The notes beneath the pieces are model-generated. The model was not told the DNA's origin, did not search any database, and worked only from the letters and a program-made list of their open reading frames with translations. From Streptomyces zaomyceticus (GTDB taxonomy: Bacteria; Actinomycetota; Actinomycetes; Streptomycetales; Streptomycetaceae), in the NCBI RefSeq assembly GCF_014656215.1, contig NZ_BNBZ01000012.1:62001-126000 (forward strand): DNA of 64,000 nucleotides, given 5' to 3'. Numbering within the stretch: the stretch's first letter is position 1; each line of letters starts with the position of its first letter. A program made the position numbers and the translations under genes. Of this stretch, positions 50,096-58,999 are shown in pieces.

Positions 50096-50115
50096 TCTAA
50101 TCAAATTTGACTAGA
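50096..50115. promoter_or_regulatory. AT-rich palindrome, probable MarR-type operator
   Basis: TCTAATCAAATTTGACTAGA is palindromic at 18 of 20 positions with a perfect ten-base core TCAAATTTGA. It ends nine bases before the VOC gene start, so a bound dimer would cover promoter or ribosome binding site. Such AT-rich dyads stand out in this DNA. No MarR gene is present in the window near it. Confidence 0.55.
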
Positions 50116-50124
50116 GTGAGGGGC

Positions 50125-50832
50125 ATGGCCGAGAAGACGATTCCGATCCTGCCGTGCCCCACCCTCCAGCCGGTGCTCGATTTCTACACCGCCCTCGGGT
50201 TCGAGGTGACCTTCCGGCAGAAGAGCCCCAACCCGTACGCCGTCGTGGAGCGCGGCGGCATCGAGCTCCAGTTCTTCGGACTGAAGCAGTACGACCCCGC
50301 CTCCTCGATCAGCACGTGCTACGTCGTCACCGACGACGTGGACGGGCTGCACGAGGCCTTCCGCACCGGTCTCAAGGCGGCCTACGGACGGATACCGACC
50401 CGAGGACTGCCGCGCATCGGGGCGCTCAAGGACATGTCGTACGGAGTACGGCAGTTCCTCATGACCGACCCGGGCGGCAACTGCGTCCGGGTCGGTCAGC
50501 CCATCAGTGACGACCCGCACCACCGGCCCGCGCCGGAGGAGACCTTCGCCCGCGCCCTGCACCACGCCGCCCTCTTCGCGGACTCGAAGGACGACCCGGC
50601 GGGCGCGGCGAAGATCCTCGACCGGGTGCTCGCCCTCGTCGACGAGCGGCCCACCCCCGCACAGCACCTCCGCCTTCTCGTGCTGCGCGCCGACGTCGCC
50701 GGGCGCCTCGGCGACGAGGGGACGGCGGCGAAGGCCCTCGCGGAAGCCGGCGCCGCCGCCGGCCGGCTCACCCCGGAGGAGCGGGCGTCGGCCGGCGACG
50801 ACCTCGACCGTCTGGAGGAACTGCGCGGCTGA
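50125..50832 (+). CDS. VOC family protein (bleomycin-resistance/glyoxalase fold)
   Basis: A 235-residue protein. Residues 1-125 form a vicinal-oxygen-chelate domain of the bleomycin-binding type: IPILPCPTLQPVLDFYTALG, YAVVERGGIELQFFGLK, STCYVVTDDVDGLHEAFRTG and FLMTDPGGNCVRVG. The Glu of GIELQFFG sits where such proteins may carry a metal ligand or packing residue. The second half is helical and TPR-like (KILDRVLALVDERPTPAQHL). Possible roles are sequestering a drug or acting on a small metabolite. ATG at 50125 with GTGAGGGG upstream. The 3' end overlaps the convergent HEAT-repeat gene by 65 bases. Confidence 0.87.
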   Translation: MAEKTIPILPCPTLQPVLDFYTALGFEVTFRQKSPNPYAVVERGGIELQFFGLKQYDPASSISTCYVVTDDVDGLHEAFRTGLKAAYGRIPTRGLPRIGALKDMSYGVRQFLMTDPGGNCVRVGQPISDDPHHRPAPEETFARALHHAALFADSKDDPAGAAKILDRVLALVDERPTPAQHLRLLVLRADVAGRLGDEGTAAKALAEAGAAAGRLTPEERASAGDDLDRLEELRG

Positions 50833-53125
50833 GGTCACCGGTCAGCGCGCCGAGGACCGCGCGGGCCCGTGCGCGCAGGGCATCGTCCGCGCGGACGACC
50901 TGGTCCTCCAGGCCCCAGCGGACCACGCGCAGGTCGCGCTCGGCGAGGGCCCCGAGACGACGGACATGATCCGGTGTCAGGGCCGTGGCGCCGAGTGCCT
51001 CCAGGGCGTCGCAGGCCTCCGGGGCGCTCGCCCCCTGCTCGGCCGAGGTCAGGACGGCGCCGGCCAGGGCCCGGCGGTCGAGTGAGCCGGGTTCGGCGAC
51101 GGCGATCAGGGCGAGAACGGCCACGGGGGCCTGCTGCGGGTCGGCGAGCAGCGCTTCGAGGCGGGGGACGAGCGGGCGGCCCGCCGGACCGAGGAGGGCC
51201 GCCGCGCGGGCCGCGCGGAGCGCGTTCCGGCGGAACCAGTACCGACCGGCCGCGCGGGCGAACACGGAGTCGAGCACGGGGACGGCCGGGGAGGCGTCCC
51301 GGGTGATCCGCCACAGAGCCTCGGCGATCGCCGTGTCGGCGTCCAGGACGGAGGTGGTCCCCGCCGCGTCGGCCCCGCTCGGGGCGGCGCGCAGCGCGGG
51401 CACCAAGGGCGCGGCCACGGCGCCCAGTTCGCCCGCCGCCCCGGCCGCCCGGGCGACGGCCTCGGGCCCTCCGGCGAGCTCCTTGCCGAGACGCCGCAGA
51501 AGCTCCGGGGTCTCGCCGGTCCATCGGTACAGCGCGCGCGCCACCACCAGCGGCCCGCTGTCCGCCGCCGCGCGCAGGGCGTCCACGACGGCCGGCTCCG
51601 CCGGTGCCTCCGCCCCGTGGATCGCCTCGATGGCTTCGGCCGCCTGCGGGTGCCGTGGCAGCAGCGCGCACAGCTCCGGCAGCGCAGGGGCCGCGAGGGC
51701 GCCCCAGTCGCGCAGCAGGCGCGTCAACTGCCAGGGTTCACCGCTCGGGAGGTCGGGCTCGGTGAGCCGGACCCGGATCGCGGCGAGAAGCCGCCGGTCG
51801 AAGGGGAACCGGGTGCCCTCCGGTGCCCGGCTTCCGGCGGCCGCGTCGAGTGCCCACGGGCGGCGCCCGAGATCGCGGGCGAGCAGCGGAGCGGCCTTCT
51901 CCGGCGACAGGACCGCGACGACCCCGAGGGCCCGGTCCGCGAGGTCGGTGTCGCCTCCGATCCTCTCGCCGGTGATGCCCTCCCGGTCGGTGCCGTCGTC
52001 CGCCGCGTCCGCGTTCACCGTCGCCAGGGCCAGGAGCGCGGGAACGGCGGTCGCGGCGGCGGCACCGATCCCGCCGAGCAGCGACACCACGCCCCGCGCG
52101 GAGTCGGCGTCGGAGAGCAGCGGAAGGAGAGAGGGGAGGAGGCGTTCCCTCGTGCCGCGGGAGAGCCGGCAGGCCTGTTCGGCCGCCCACAGCGCCTCCG
52201 CCCGCACCTCGGCGCGGCCGTCGCGCAGTGCGGTGTCCAGCAGGGCGGCGACGGCCGCCCGGTCCTCCTCCGTGTCACGGAGGAGGAGCGCCTCGACGAC
52301 CGCGTGCAACGGCTCCGTGCGGTCCAGGTCGAGACTGTCCGAGCCCAGCGGGTCCGCGGGCAGGGTGGAGAGCAGGGCGCTGTGCTGCGCGGCGTCCCAG
52401 GGCACGCCCGCGTCAAGACAGGCGAACACGGCGGCCAGCAGCACGTGCGGCGGGCCCGTCGACGCGCCCGCAGGCGGACCCGGCGGCGCTCCCGGCGGCG
52501 CCAGCGCCTCGCGCGCGAGCGCCGCGCCCTCGGCCGGGGCGAGGCGGGAGACGGCGCCGAGCAGCTCCCCCCGTACCGGCGCTTCGGGCTCCCGCTCCCA
52601 GCGTTCGCGGAGTCCGGGAAGGACGGCCCGTGCCTCCCGGGTGTGGGCCACGGCCCACGCGGCGGCCCGGCGCACCTCAGGCTCGCCTGCGGACAACGCC
52701 GGGAGCATCAGCGGCAGCTGTGCGGCGACGGCGGCCCGGACGGTGCCCTGCTCCACCCCGTGCTCGTCCTCGCTCTCGGCCATGCCGCCGAGCAGGGTCA
52801 GCAGGTCGGCCCGCGACCGTCCGGCCGCGGCGACGCGGGCGAGGAACGGGGCGACGGCGGCGCTCGCCGCGTAGACGGTGCCCTGGTGCAGCACGCTTCC
52901 GTACAGCTCGGAGACGGCCTCCCCCGCGGCGTCCGGCTCGCCTTCCGCGAGCACGCGCAGCAGGCCGGGCAGATCCTCGGCCGGGCCGTAGGCGTGCGAG
53001 ACGGCGGACCAGGGGTACGCGTCGACGTCGTCCATCACACGGGCCAGAGCCTCTTCGGGCGTCCGCCCGGAGGACAGGCCGGTGACTACTCCGGGGAGCT
53101 GCGCGCGCGTCTGTTCGGGTGCCAT
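50768..53125 (-). CDS. HEAT-repeat protein
   Basis: A 785-residue alpha-helical repeat protein. HEAT-like repeats of about 35-40 residues run through most of it, for example LMLPALSAGEPEVRRAAAWA, AEVRAEALWAAEQACRLSRG, AVPALLALATVNAD and ALRAARAAALLGPAGRPLVP. The N-terminus (ALARVMDDVDAYPWSAVSHA) is conserved in related Streptomyces proteins annotated as HEAT-repeat or hypothetical. No enzymatic motif is present; such solenoids bind proteins or nucleic acids. ATG at 53125. The C-terminal basic Arg/Pro tail overlaps the end of the VOC gene on the opposite strand. Confidence 0.82.
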   Translation of the reverse strand: MAPEQTRAQLPGVVTGLSSGRTPEEALARVMDDVDAYPWSAVSHAYGPAEDLPGLLRVLAEGEPDAAGEAVSELYGSVLHQGTVYAASAAVAPFLARVAAAGRSRADLLTLLGGMAESEDEHGVEQGTVRAAVAAQLPLMLPALSAGEPEVRRAAAWAVAHTREARAVLPGLRERWEREPEAPVRGELLGAVSRLAPAEGAALAREALAPPGAPPGPPAGASTGPPHVLLAAVFACLDAGVPWDAAQHSALLSTLPADPLGSDSLDLDRTEPLHAVVEALLLRDTEEDRAAVAALLDTALRDGRAEVRAEALWAAEQACRLSRGTRERLLPSLLPLLSDADSARGVVSLLGGIGAAAATAVPALLALATVNADAADDGTDREGITGERIGGDTDLADRALGVVAVLSPEKAAPLLARDLGRRPWALDAAAGSRAPEGTRFPFDRRLLAAIRVRLTEPDLPSGEPWQLTRLLRDWGALAAPALPELCALLPRHPQAAEAIEAIHGAEAPAEPAVVDALRAAADSGPLVVARALYRWTGETPELLRRLGKELAGGPEAVARAAGAAGELGAVAAPLVPALRAAPSGADAAGTTSVLDADTAIAEALWRITRDASPAVPVLDSVFARAAGRYWFRRNALRAARAAALLGPAGRPLVPRLEALLADPQQAPVAVLALIAVAEPGSLDRRALAGAVLTSAEQGASAPEACDALEALGATALTPDHVRRLGALAERDLRVVRWGLEDQVVRADDALRARARAVLGALTGDLSRAVPPDGRGRRRPTPAPPG

Positions 53126-53170
53126 GCGGCGATCATGGCACCCGGCACCGACACCGACCGCTGCCCGCGG

Positions 53171-54019
53171 TCAGCCGCCGAAGGGGGTTCCCGGCAGTCC
53201 CTGCCCCGCGTCGCGCAGCACCAGCAGGGAGCCGGAGAGCGGGTGCGGGCGGGGGAGACCGGTGCGGGCGGTGGTGATGTACAGGTCGCGGAGGCCGGGG
53301 CCGCCGAAGGCGCAGGCGGTGGGCCGCCGTACGGGGAGGCTGACGACCCGGTCCAGCCGGCCGTGCGGGGTGTAGCGACGGAGCTGTCCGCCGTCCCAGA
53401 GGGCCACCCACACACAGCCGTCCGCGTCGACCGTGAGTCCGTCGGGAAATCCCGCGCCGGGTTCGACGGTCGCGAAGGCGCGCCGGTTCGTGGCGAGGTC
53501 GGCGTCGGTGCGGCAGACGTCGACACGGAGGGTGGGGCTGTCGATGACGTACATGAGGGAGCCGTCCGGGCTCCAGCCCATGCCGTTGCCGACCGTCACG
53601 GCGGGAAGCACCTCCCGCGCGCTCCCGTCGGGTGCGAGGCGGACCAGGTTTCCGCCGCCGGGTGCCTCGTCGTAGCGCATCGATCCCGCCCACAGCACCC
53701 CGTCGGGGGCGACGGCCGCGTCGTTGCCGCGTCGGCCGGGCACGGGATCGCGCAGCAGCCAGGTGAAGGTGCCGTCCGGGCCGTAACGGCCCACGCCGTC
53801 GCGGAGGTTGACCACGAGACCACCGTCCGCGCACGGCTTCGCCGCGCCGACGTGCTGCTCGGTGGCCATGACGGTGCGGCGGCCGTTCGCCGGGGTGTAG
53901 GTGTGGACGCGCGAGCCGAGGATGTCGACCCAGATCAGCCGCCCGGTGGCCGGGTCCCAGGTGGGGCCCTCGCCCAGTGCGGCCGCTTCGCGGACCGCCA
54001 CTTCGAGGTGCCCGCTCAT
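53171..54019 (-). CDS. SMP-30/gluconolactonase/LRE family protein
   Basis: A 282-residue six-bladed beta-propeller lactonase. Metal ligands of the family are placed as expected: Glu17 in LGEGPTWDP, Asn in RRGNDAAVAPDGVLWAGSMR, Asn in VTVGNGMGWSPDG and Asp in GFPDGLTVDADG. These enzymes open sugar lactones, the second step of non-phosphorylating sugar oxidation. The neighbours (an IclR regulator, the relic of a sugar-acid dehydratase and a ChvE/MmsAB sugar transporter) fit a pathway such as arabinose, galactose or fucose oxidation. The ATG overlaps the IclR stop (ATGA). Confidence 0.9.
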   Translation of the reverse strand: MSGHLEVAVREAAALGEGPTWDPATGRLIWVDILGSRVHTYTPANGRRTVMATEQHVGAAKPCADGGLVVNLRDGVGRYGPDGTFTWLLRDPVPGRRGNDAAVAPDGVLWAGSMRYDEAPGGGNLVRLAPDGSAREVLPAVTVGNGMGWSPDGSLMYVIDSPTLRVDVCRTDADLATNRRAFATVEPGAGFPDGLTVDADGCVWVALWDGGQLRRYTPHGRLDRVVSLPVRRPTACAFGGPGLRDLYITTARTGLPRPHPLSGSLLVLRDAGQGLPGTPFGG

Positions 54020-54786
54020 CGGGTGCCCCGGTGACCCAGTCGTACGGAGAGCTCGGCGGCGCCCCTGGCGGCCAGTTCGGCGAGTTCCCGCTCCCGGTCC
54101 TCGTTCCAGCGGATCACCGGCACGGAGACGGAGAGCGCCGCGACGACCCGCCCGCCGCCGTCGTGGACGGGTGCGGCGACGCAGCTCACGTCCGGGTTGG
54201 ACTCCCGGTGCTCGACGGCGACGCCCCGCTCGCGGATCCCGGCGAGTGCCGCGCGCAGCGCGTTGTGGCCCGTGATGCTGTGGGGCGTCATCGCGACCAG
54301 TTCCCGCCCGGCGATGCGGCCTTCGAGGTCGGCCGGCGGCAGCGAGGCGAGCAGCATCTTTCCGACGGCGGTGCAGTGCGCGGGGAGCCGGTGGCCCGCC
54401 GCCGAGACCATGCGGACCGCGTGGGTGGAGTCGACCTTGGCGACGTAGACGACGTCGGTGTCCTCCAGGAGCGCGACATGGACGGTCTCGTCGCAGACCG
54501 CGGCGACCTCACGGGCCACCCTTCGGCCCTCGGCGGCGAGGTCGAGCTGCTCCGCGTACCGGCTGCCGAGCTGGTGGGTGCGGACGCCGAGCCGGTAGCG
54601 GCCGGGCTGTTCCGGCACCGCCACGAGGTAGTTCCGCGCGGCCAGTGTGGTGAGCAGCTCGTGCACCGTGGTGCGCGGCAGCCGGAGCCGGTGGACGACT
54701 TCCCGGGCGGAGAGCGTCCCGTCGCCCGTCAGGAACAGCTCCAGTACGTCCAGTGCTCTGGTCACCGCGGGCACCTGTCGCGCCAT
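54016..54786 (-). CDS. IclR family transcriptional regulator
   Basis: A 256-residue regulator. The winged helix-turn-helix is at residues 8-65 (LSAREVVHRLRLPRTTVHEL), and the effector domain has DETVHVALLEDTDVVYVAKV, HRLPAHCTAVGKMLLASLPP and the terminal VAAPVHDGGGRVVAALSVSV. It should respond to a sugar acid or lactone and control the lactonase gene, with which it is translationally coupled, and the divergent U32-like/ChvE/MmsA/MmsB operon. Its probable sites are the repeated motifs at 54814-54832, 54941-54968 and 55192-55219. Confidence 0.92.
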   Translation of the reverse strand: MARQVPAVTRALDVLELFLTGDGTLSAREVVHRLRLPRTTVHELLTTLAARNYLVAVPEQPGRYRLGVRTHQLGSRYAEQLDLAAEGRRVAREVAAVCDETVHVALLEDTDVVYVAKVDSTHAVRMVSAAGHRLPAHCTAVGKMLLASLPPADLEGRIAGRELVAMTPHSITGHNALRAALAGIRERGVAVEHRESNPDVSCVAAPVHDGGGRVVAALSVSVPVIRWNEDRERELAELAARGAAELSVRLGHRGTR

Positions 54787-54813
54787 CGCCGCTCACCCAC
54801 CCTTCCCGCTCGA

Positions 54814-54832
54814 CGTTGTTCGGTATTCCGGT
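54814..54832. promoter_or_regulatory. Candidate IclR half site upstream of iclR-type gene
   Basis: The minus strand contains CCGGAATACCGAACA, matching the right half of the two longer motifs at 54941 and 55192. It lies about 30-45 bases upstream of the regulator's start, consistent with autoregulation. Confidence 0.4.
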
Positions 54833-54940
54833 CAATCGCCGATATCGCGAACACAGGCTAGCCATCGGCCGCTTGACCGGGCAACGGTCGCGCGATCCGT
54901 TGACATGCCCGGAACCAGACCCTACGGTCACGCCTACATT

Positions 54941-54968
54941 TCGAACGTGTGTCGATATATCGAACGAG
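54941..54968. promoter_or_regulatory. Candidate IclR operator 1
   Basis: Motif of the form CGAACG-N5-CGAYATAYCGAAC, here with the perfect palindrome TCGATATATCGA in it. It lies 18 bases before the start codon of the decayed dehydratase gene. The same motif recurs at 55192-55219. Confidence 0.55.
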
Positions 54969-54985
54969 GTGAAGGGGCAACTGCC

Positions 54986-55151
54986 GTGCGGATCAAGGGA
55001 ATCAGCACCCACGTCGTCGGCACGCCCTGGCGTCGAACTCGACACCGCCGCCGCCTTCCCCAGACGGCGAGCCCGCTTCGACCTCCGGGCCGAAGGCCGG
55101 GAGAGACGCGCGCCCGCGACACGTGGCGGCGGTAGGCGAGCCGCCCGGTAG
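54986..55151 (+). pseudogene. Relic of an enolase-superfamily sugar-acid dehydratase
   Basis: From a GTG at 54986 with AAGGGG upstream, the first 15 codons read VRIKGISTHVVGTPW, the typical N-terminus of mandelate-racemase-type sugar-acid dehydratases. Directly after the junction the sequence in another frame reads GVELDTAAAFPRRRARFDLR and then AEGRERR, like the C-terminus of such enzymes. About 350 codons are therefore missing between the two ends, and the frame changes at the join (near 55030, within the bases GGCGTC). The intact enzyme would have dehydrated the sugar acid made by the lactonase. It keeps its promoter region and IclR-type operator. Confidence 0.6.
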
Positions 55152-55191
55152 CCGGCCCCGTACGCCCGTCCGCCGAGCTGTGCTCATCGTT

Positions 55192-55219
55192 CCGAACGAT
55201 GTCCGACATACCGAACACG
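55192..55219. promoter_or_regulatory. Candidate IclR operator 2
   Basis: CCGAACGATG followed by TCCGACATACCGAAC, the second copy of the motif at 54941-54968 with the same spacing. It ends just before the GGAG of the U32-like gene, 11 bases before its GTG, so binding would block initiation of transcription or translation. Confidence 0.55.
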
Positions 55220-55230
55220 GAGAACCGCTC

Positions 55231-56217
55231 GTGACCGAAGCCCGGCCCTCCCCTCCCCGCCGCCCCGGCGAACAGGCACTCGCCGTCCTCGGCCTCGGCG
55301 CCCCCGCGCCCTCTCCCGCCGACACGTCCCCGCACTCCTTCCCGGACGGCGGCACCTGGCGTACCGAGGTGCCGTCCGTCGAAGGACCCGAGGTGCTGGA
55401 AGCGGTCCTGGCGGAGTCCGCGCGGCTCGACGTGCCCGTCCACCGGGTCAGCCAGGGCAGCGGCGTCTGGATGCTCACGGACGACGAGATCACCGAGATG
55501 GTGCGAGCCGCCGGCGAACGCTCCGTCGAACTCTGCCTCTTCACCGGCCCCCGGGGCACCTGGGACATCGGCGGTTCGGTCCGCACCGACTCACGGGGCG
55601 GAGGACTGCGCGCCCGGGGTCACGACGCCGTCGCCGGCTGTGTGGAGGACGCCGTCCGCGCCACCGAACTGGGCGTCCACTGCCTCCTGGTGGCGGACGA
55701 GGGCGTGCTGTGGACGCTGCACAGGGCCCGCCGCCACGGAGTGATCCCGGCCGACACCACACTGAAGGTCTCCGCGCTCATCGGCCCCGTGAACCCCGCC
55801 GCGTACGCCGTCCACGAACGCCTGGGCGCCGACTCGGTGAACGTGCCGAGCGATCTGCCGCTCGCCCATCTCACCGAGATCCGGCGGGTCAGCGCCGCCC
55901 CCATGGACATGTACATCGAGGCACCCGACGACCTGGGCGGCTACGTCCGGATGTACGAGGTCGCCGAGCTGATCCGCCGGGGCGCCCCGCTCTACCTCAA
56001 GTTCGGCCTGTCGAAGGCGCCCTCGCTCTATCCCTCCGGTCTGCATCTGCGCGAGACCGTCCTCGCCACCGCACGCGAGCGGGTCCGCCGCGGCCGGCTC
56101 GCCCTCGATCTGCTGGCCCGCCACGGCGCGGACGGCGGGATGTCACCGCTCGGTTCCCGGCTGCCCGGCCCCCTCAACCGCTTCCCGGACCCGACCCACC
56201 TCACCGACAAGGACTGA
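55231..56217 (+). CDS. Peptidase U32-like (TIM-barrel) protein of the sugar operon
   Basis: A 328-residue protein. The N-terminal 40 residues are Pro-rich. The rest looks like a TIM barrel related to the peptidase U32 family: [20 protein letters not shown] followed by [20 protein letters not shown] is that family's core, and [20 protein letters not shown] precedes it. True proteolysis is doubtful; U32-like proteins in sugar operons have no established activity. GTG at 55231 with GGAG eight bases upstream. The next gene starts 4 bases after its stop, so it is the first intact gene of the ChvE/MmsA/MmsB operon. Probably IclR-controlled. Confidence 0.7.
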   Translation: MTEARPSPPRRPGEQALAVLGLGAPAPSPADTSPHSFPDGGTWRTEVPSVEGPEVLEAVLAESARLDVPVHRVSQGSGVWMLTDDEITEMVRAAGERSVELCLFTGPRGTWDIGGSVRTDSRGGGLRARGHDAVAGCVEDAVRATELGVHCLLVADEGVLWTLHRARRHGVIPADTTLKVSALIGPVNPAAYAVHERLGADSVNVPSDLPLAHLTEIRRVSAAPMDMYIEAPDDLGGYVRMYEVAELIRRGAPLYLKFGLSKAPSLYPSGLHLRETVLATARERVRRGRLALDLLARHGADGGMSPLGSRLPGPLNRFPDPTHLTDKD

Positions 56218-56221
56218 AGAC

Positions 56222-57328
56222 ATGCGTATGCGCAGTGCCGCCACCGCCACCGTCCTCACGACCGCGCTCGCGCTCGCCCTCTCCGCCTGCGGCCAGAGCG
56301 GCGCGGGCGGTGCCAAGGAGGAGAAGGGCGCGGAGAAGCCGACGGTGGGGATCGCGATGCCCACCAAGTCCTCCGAACGCTGGATCGCCGACGGCAGGAA
56401 CATGGTGAGCAGCCTGGAGAAGTACGGCTACGCGACGAGCCTCCAGTACGGCGAGGACGACCCGGACCAGCAGGTCTCACAGATCGAGAACATGATCACC
56501 CAGGGCGTCGACGCCCTGGTCGTCGCCGCCATCGACGGCCGCGCGCTCGCCAATGTCCTCCAGCAGGCGGCGGAGGCGAAGATCCCGGTGATCTCCTACG
56601 ACCGGCTCATCCTCGGGTCCCCGAACGTCGACTACTACGCCTCCTTCGACAACGAGAAGGTCGGCGAGCTCCAGGGCGGCTACATCGTCGAGAAGCTGGG
56701 TCTGAAGGACGGCGGCGAGAAGGGCCCGTTCAACGTCGAGCTGTTCGCCGGCTCGAACGACGACAACAACACCCGCTACTTCTTCCGGGGCGCCATGAAC
56801 GTCCTCCAGCCGTACATCGACAAGAAGCAGCTCGTCGTCCGGTCCGGCCAGACCCGGCTCAACCAGGTGACGACCCTGCGCTGGGACGGCGGTCTCGCCC
56901 AGAAGCGCATGGACGACCTGCTCACCTCCTCGTACGCGAAGGAGCGGGTCGACGCGGTCCTCTCCCCGTACGACGGCATCTCCATCGGCATCCTGTCCGC
57001 GCTGAAGTCCGACGACTACGGCAGCGCGAGCAAGCCGCTGCCCGTCGTCACGGGGCAGGACGCCGAGGTCGCCTCGGTGAAGTCGATCATCGCGGGCGAG
57101 CAGACCCAGACGGTGTACAAGGACACCCGCGAGCTGGCCAAGGTCGCGGCACAGATGGTGAACGCCCTCCTCGACGGCAAGAAGCCCGAGGTCAACGACA
57201 CCAAGACGTACGACAACGAGAAGAAGATCGTCCCGGCCTACCTGCTCGACCCGGTGAGCGTCGACAAGGGCAACTACCGGGGCGTGCTCGTCGACTCCGG
57301 CTACATCAGGGCGACCGACCTCGACTAG
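56222..57328 (+). CDS. chvE: Multiple-sugar-binding lipoprotein ChvE
   Basis: A 368-residue periplasmic-binding-protein-1-like sugar receptor. Signal peptide with lipobox LSAC (Cys near residue 22). The ribose/galactose-binding fold has [48 protein letters not shown] and [20 protein letters not shown]. ChvE-type receptors bind arabinose, galactose, fucose and glucose and feed the MmsAB transporter. Its TAG stop lies in a CTAG that is followed by a CCGTCTCTT motif and a 16-bp hairpin. It lies 4 bases after the U32-like gene. Confidence 0.92.
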   Translation: MRMRSAATATVLTTALALALSACGQSGAGGAKEEKGAEKPTVGIAMPTKSSERWIADGRNMVSSLEKYGYATSLQYGEDDPDQQVSQIENMITQGVDALVVAAIDGRALANVLQQAAEAKIPVISYDRLILGSPNVDYYASFDNEKVGELQGGYIVEKLGLKDGGEKGPFNVELFAGSNDDNNTRYFFRGAMNVLQPYIDKKQLVVRSGQTRLNQVTTLRWDGGLAQKRMDDLLTSSYAKERVDAVLSPYDGISIGILSALKSDDYGSASKPLPVVTGQDAEVASVKSIIAGEQTQTVYKDTRELAKVAAQMVNALLDGKKPEVNDTKTYDNEKKIVPAYLLDPVSVDKGNYRGVLVDSGYIRATDLD

Positions 57329-57335
57329 ACCGTCT

Positions 57336-57372
57336 CTTCCCGGACCCTGCCCGACCGGCAGGGTCCGGGAAG
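57336..57372 (+). terminator. Intra-operon hairpin after chvE
   Basis: Perfect 16-bp stem CTTCCCGGACCCTGCC with loop CGACC, 8 bases after the chvE stop and 50 bases before mmsA. Placed to raise receptor levels over transporter levels by partial termination or mRNA protection. Its left side shares the CCGTCTCTT...CCTGCCCGACCGG sequence with 8747-8775. Confidence 0.8.
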
Positions 57373-57421
57373 GACGACCTGGACCCCGACCGGACCTCGA
57401 CCAGAGAGGGGTGGGCGCGCG

Positions 57422-58999
57422 ATGGCGGGACCCGTCCTGGAGATGCGCTCGATCATCAAGACCTTTCCCGGGGTGACGGCCCTGTCGGACGTCTCCCTGA
57501 CCGTCCGCGCGGGCGAGGTGCACGCCGTCTGCGGGGAGAACGGCGCCGGCAAGTCGACGCTGATGAAGATCCTCAGCGGAGTCCATCCCCACGGCAGTTA
57601 CGAGGGGGAGGTCCTCTTCCGGGGGGAGACCTGCCGGTTCAAGGACATCGGAGCGAGCGAGAAGCGCGGCATCGTGATCATCCACCAGGAGCTCGCCCTG
57701 GTGCCCCACCTCTCCCTCGCGGAGAACATCTTCCTCGGCAACGAACACGCCACCCGGGGGGTGATCAGCTGGGACCGGACCCTGCGGCACGCTGCCGCCC
57801 TGCTGCGCAGGGTGGGTCTGGACGAGCATCCGCAGACCCGGGTCGCGGACATCGGCGTCGGGAAGCAGCAGCTGGTGGAGATCGCGAAGGCGCTCGCCAA
57901 GGAGGTGAAGCTGCTCATCCTCGACGAGCCGACGGCCGCGCTCAACGACGAGGACAGCGGCAAACTCCTGGACCTCATGGAGGAGTTGAAGGGCCAGGGC
58001 ATCACGTCGATCATCATCTCGCACAAGCTCAACGAGATCGCCCGGGTGGCGGACTCGGTGACCGTCCTGCGTGACGGCCGGTCGATCGAGACCCTCGACG
58101 TGAAGGCGCCGGAGACCACCGAGGAGCGGATCATCCGGGGCATGGTGGGCCGCGATCTGGACCACCGCTTCCCCGCCCGCACCCCGCACGAGCCGGAGCG
58201 GGACGCGGCACCCGCCCTGGAGATCCGGGACTGGACCGTGCACCATCCGATCGACCGGCACCGCAAGGTCGTCGACGGTGTCTCGCTGACCGTCCGGCGC
58301 GGGGAGATCGTCGGCATCGCGGGACTGATGGGCGCGGGCCGCACCGAGCTGGCGATGAGCGTCTTCGGGCGCAGCTACGGGCGGTACGGCGGCGGGACGG
58401 TCCTGAAGGACGGAGTGGAGATCCGTACCCGCACGGTCCCCGAGGCGGTCGGGCACGGCATCGCGTACGTCACCGAGGACCGCAAGCACTACGGCCTCAA
58501 CCTGATCGACACGATCAACCGCAACATCTCGCTGGGCGCGCTGCCCAAGGTCGCCCGGCGCGGCATCGTCGACGAGCACGAGGAGACCAGGGTCTCCGAG
58601 GGCTTCCGCCGCTCCATGAACATCAAGGCGCCGACGGTCTTCGAACCGGTCGGCCGGCTCTCGGGCGGAAACCAGCAGAAGGTCGTGCTCAGCAAGTGGA
58701 TCTTCGCGGGTCCGGATGTCCTGATCCTGGACGAGCCGACCCGCGGGATCGACGTGGGCGCCAAGTACGAGATCTACACGGTCGTCGACCGGCTGGCCGC
58801 CGAGGGCAAGGCGGTGCTCCTCATCTCCTCGGAACTCCCCGAGCTGCTCGGCATGTGCGACCGCGTCTACACGATGGCGGCCGGCCGGCTCACCGGTGAG
58901 GTGTCCCGGGCCGAGGCCACCCAGGAGTTGCTGATGCGGCACATGACCAAGGACAAGCAGGACAGGAAGGGCACGAAGGACATGAGGGAGCACGCATGA
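57422..58999 (+). CDS. mmsA: Sugar ABC transporter ATP-binding protein MmsA
   Basis: A 525-residue tandem ATPase of the ribose/galactose/xylose importer type. First half: Walker [17 protein letters not shown] near residue 39, signature [13 protein letters not shown] and Walker [14 protein letters not shown]. Second half: a degenerate P-loop [16 protein letters not shown] near residue 302, signature [14 protein letters not shown] and [15 protein letters not shown]. The second site is typically inactive in this family. It energises MmsB for sugar delivered by ChvE. ATG at 57422; the stop overlaps the mmsB start by 4 bases (ATGA). Confidence 0.93.
   Translation: MAGPVLEMRSIIKTFPGVTALSDVSLTVRAGEVHAVCGENGAGKSTLMKILSGVHPHGSYEGEVLFRGETCRFKDIGASEKRGIVIIHQELALVPHLSLAENIFLGNEHATRGVISWDRTLRHAAALLRRVGLDEHPQTRVADIGVGKQQLVEIAKALAKEVKLLILDEPTAALNDEDSGKLLDLMEELKGQGITSIIISHKLNEIARVADSVTVLRDGRSIETLDVKAPETTEERIIRGMVGRDLDHRFPARTPHEPERDAAPALEIRDWTVHHPIDRHRKVVDGVSLTVRRGEIVGIAGLMGAGRTELAMSVFGRSYGRYGGGTVLKDGVEIRTRTVPEAVGHGIAYVTEDRKHYGLNLIDTINRNISLGALPKVARRGIVDEHEETRVSEGFRRSMNIKAPTVFEPVGRLSGGNQQKVVLSKWIFAGPDVLILDEPTRGIDVGAKYEIYTVVDRLAAEGKAVLLISSELPELLGMCDRVYTMAAGRLTGEVSRAEATQELLMRHMTKDKQDRKGTKDMREHA

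Noticed and set aside
56477-58993. 838-codon minus-strand reading opposite chvE and mmsA
   Set aside because: Mirror frame of two well-defined transporter genes.
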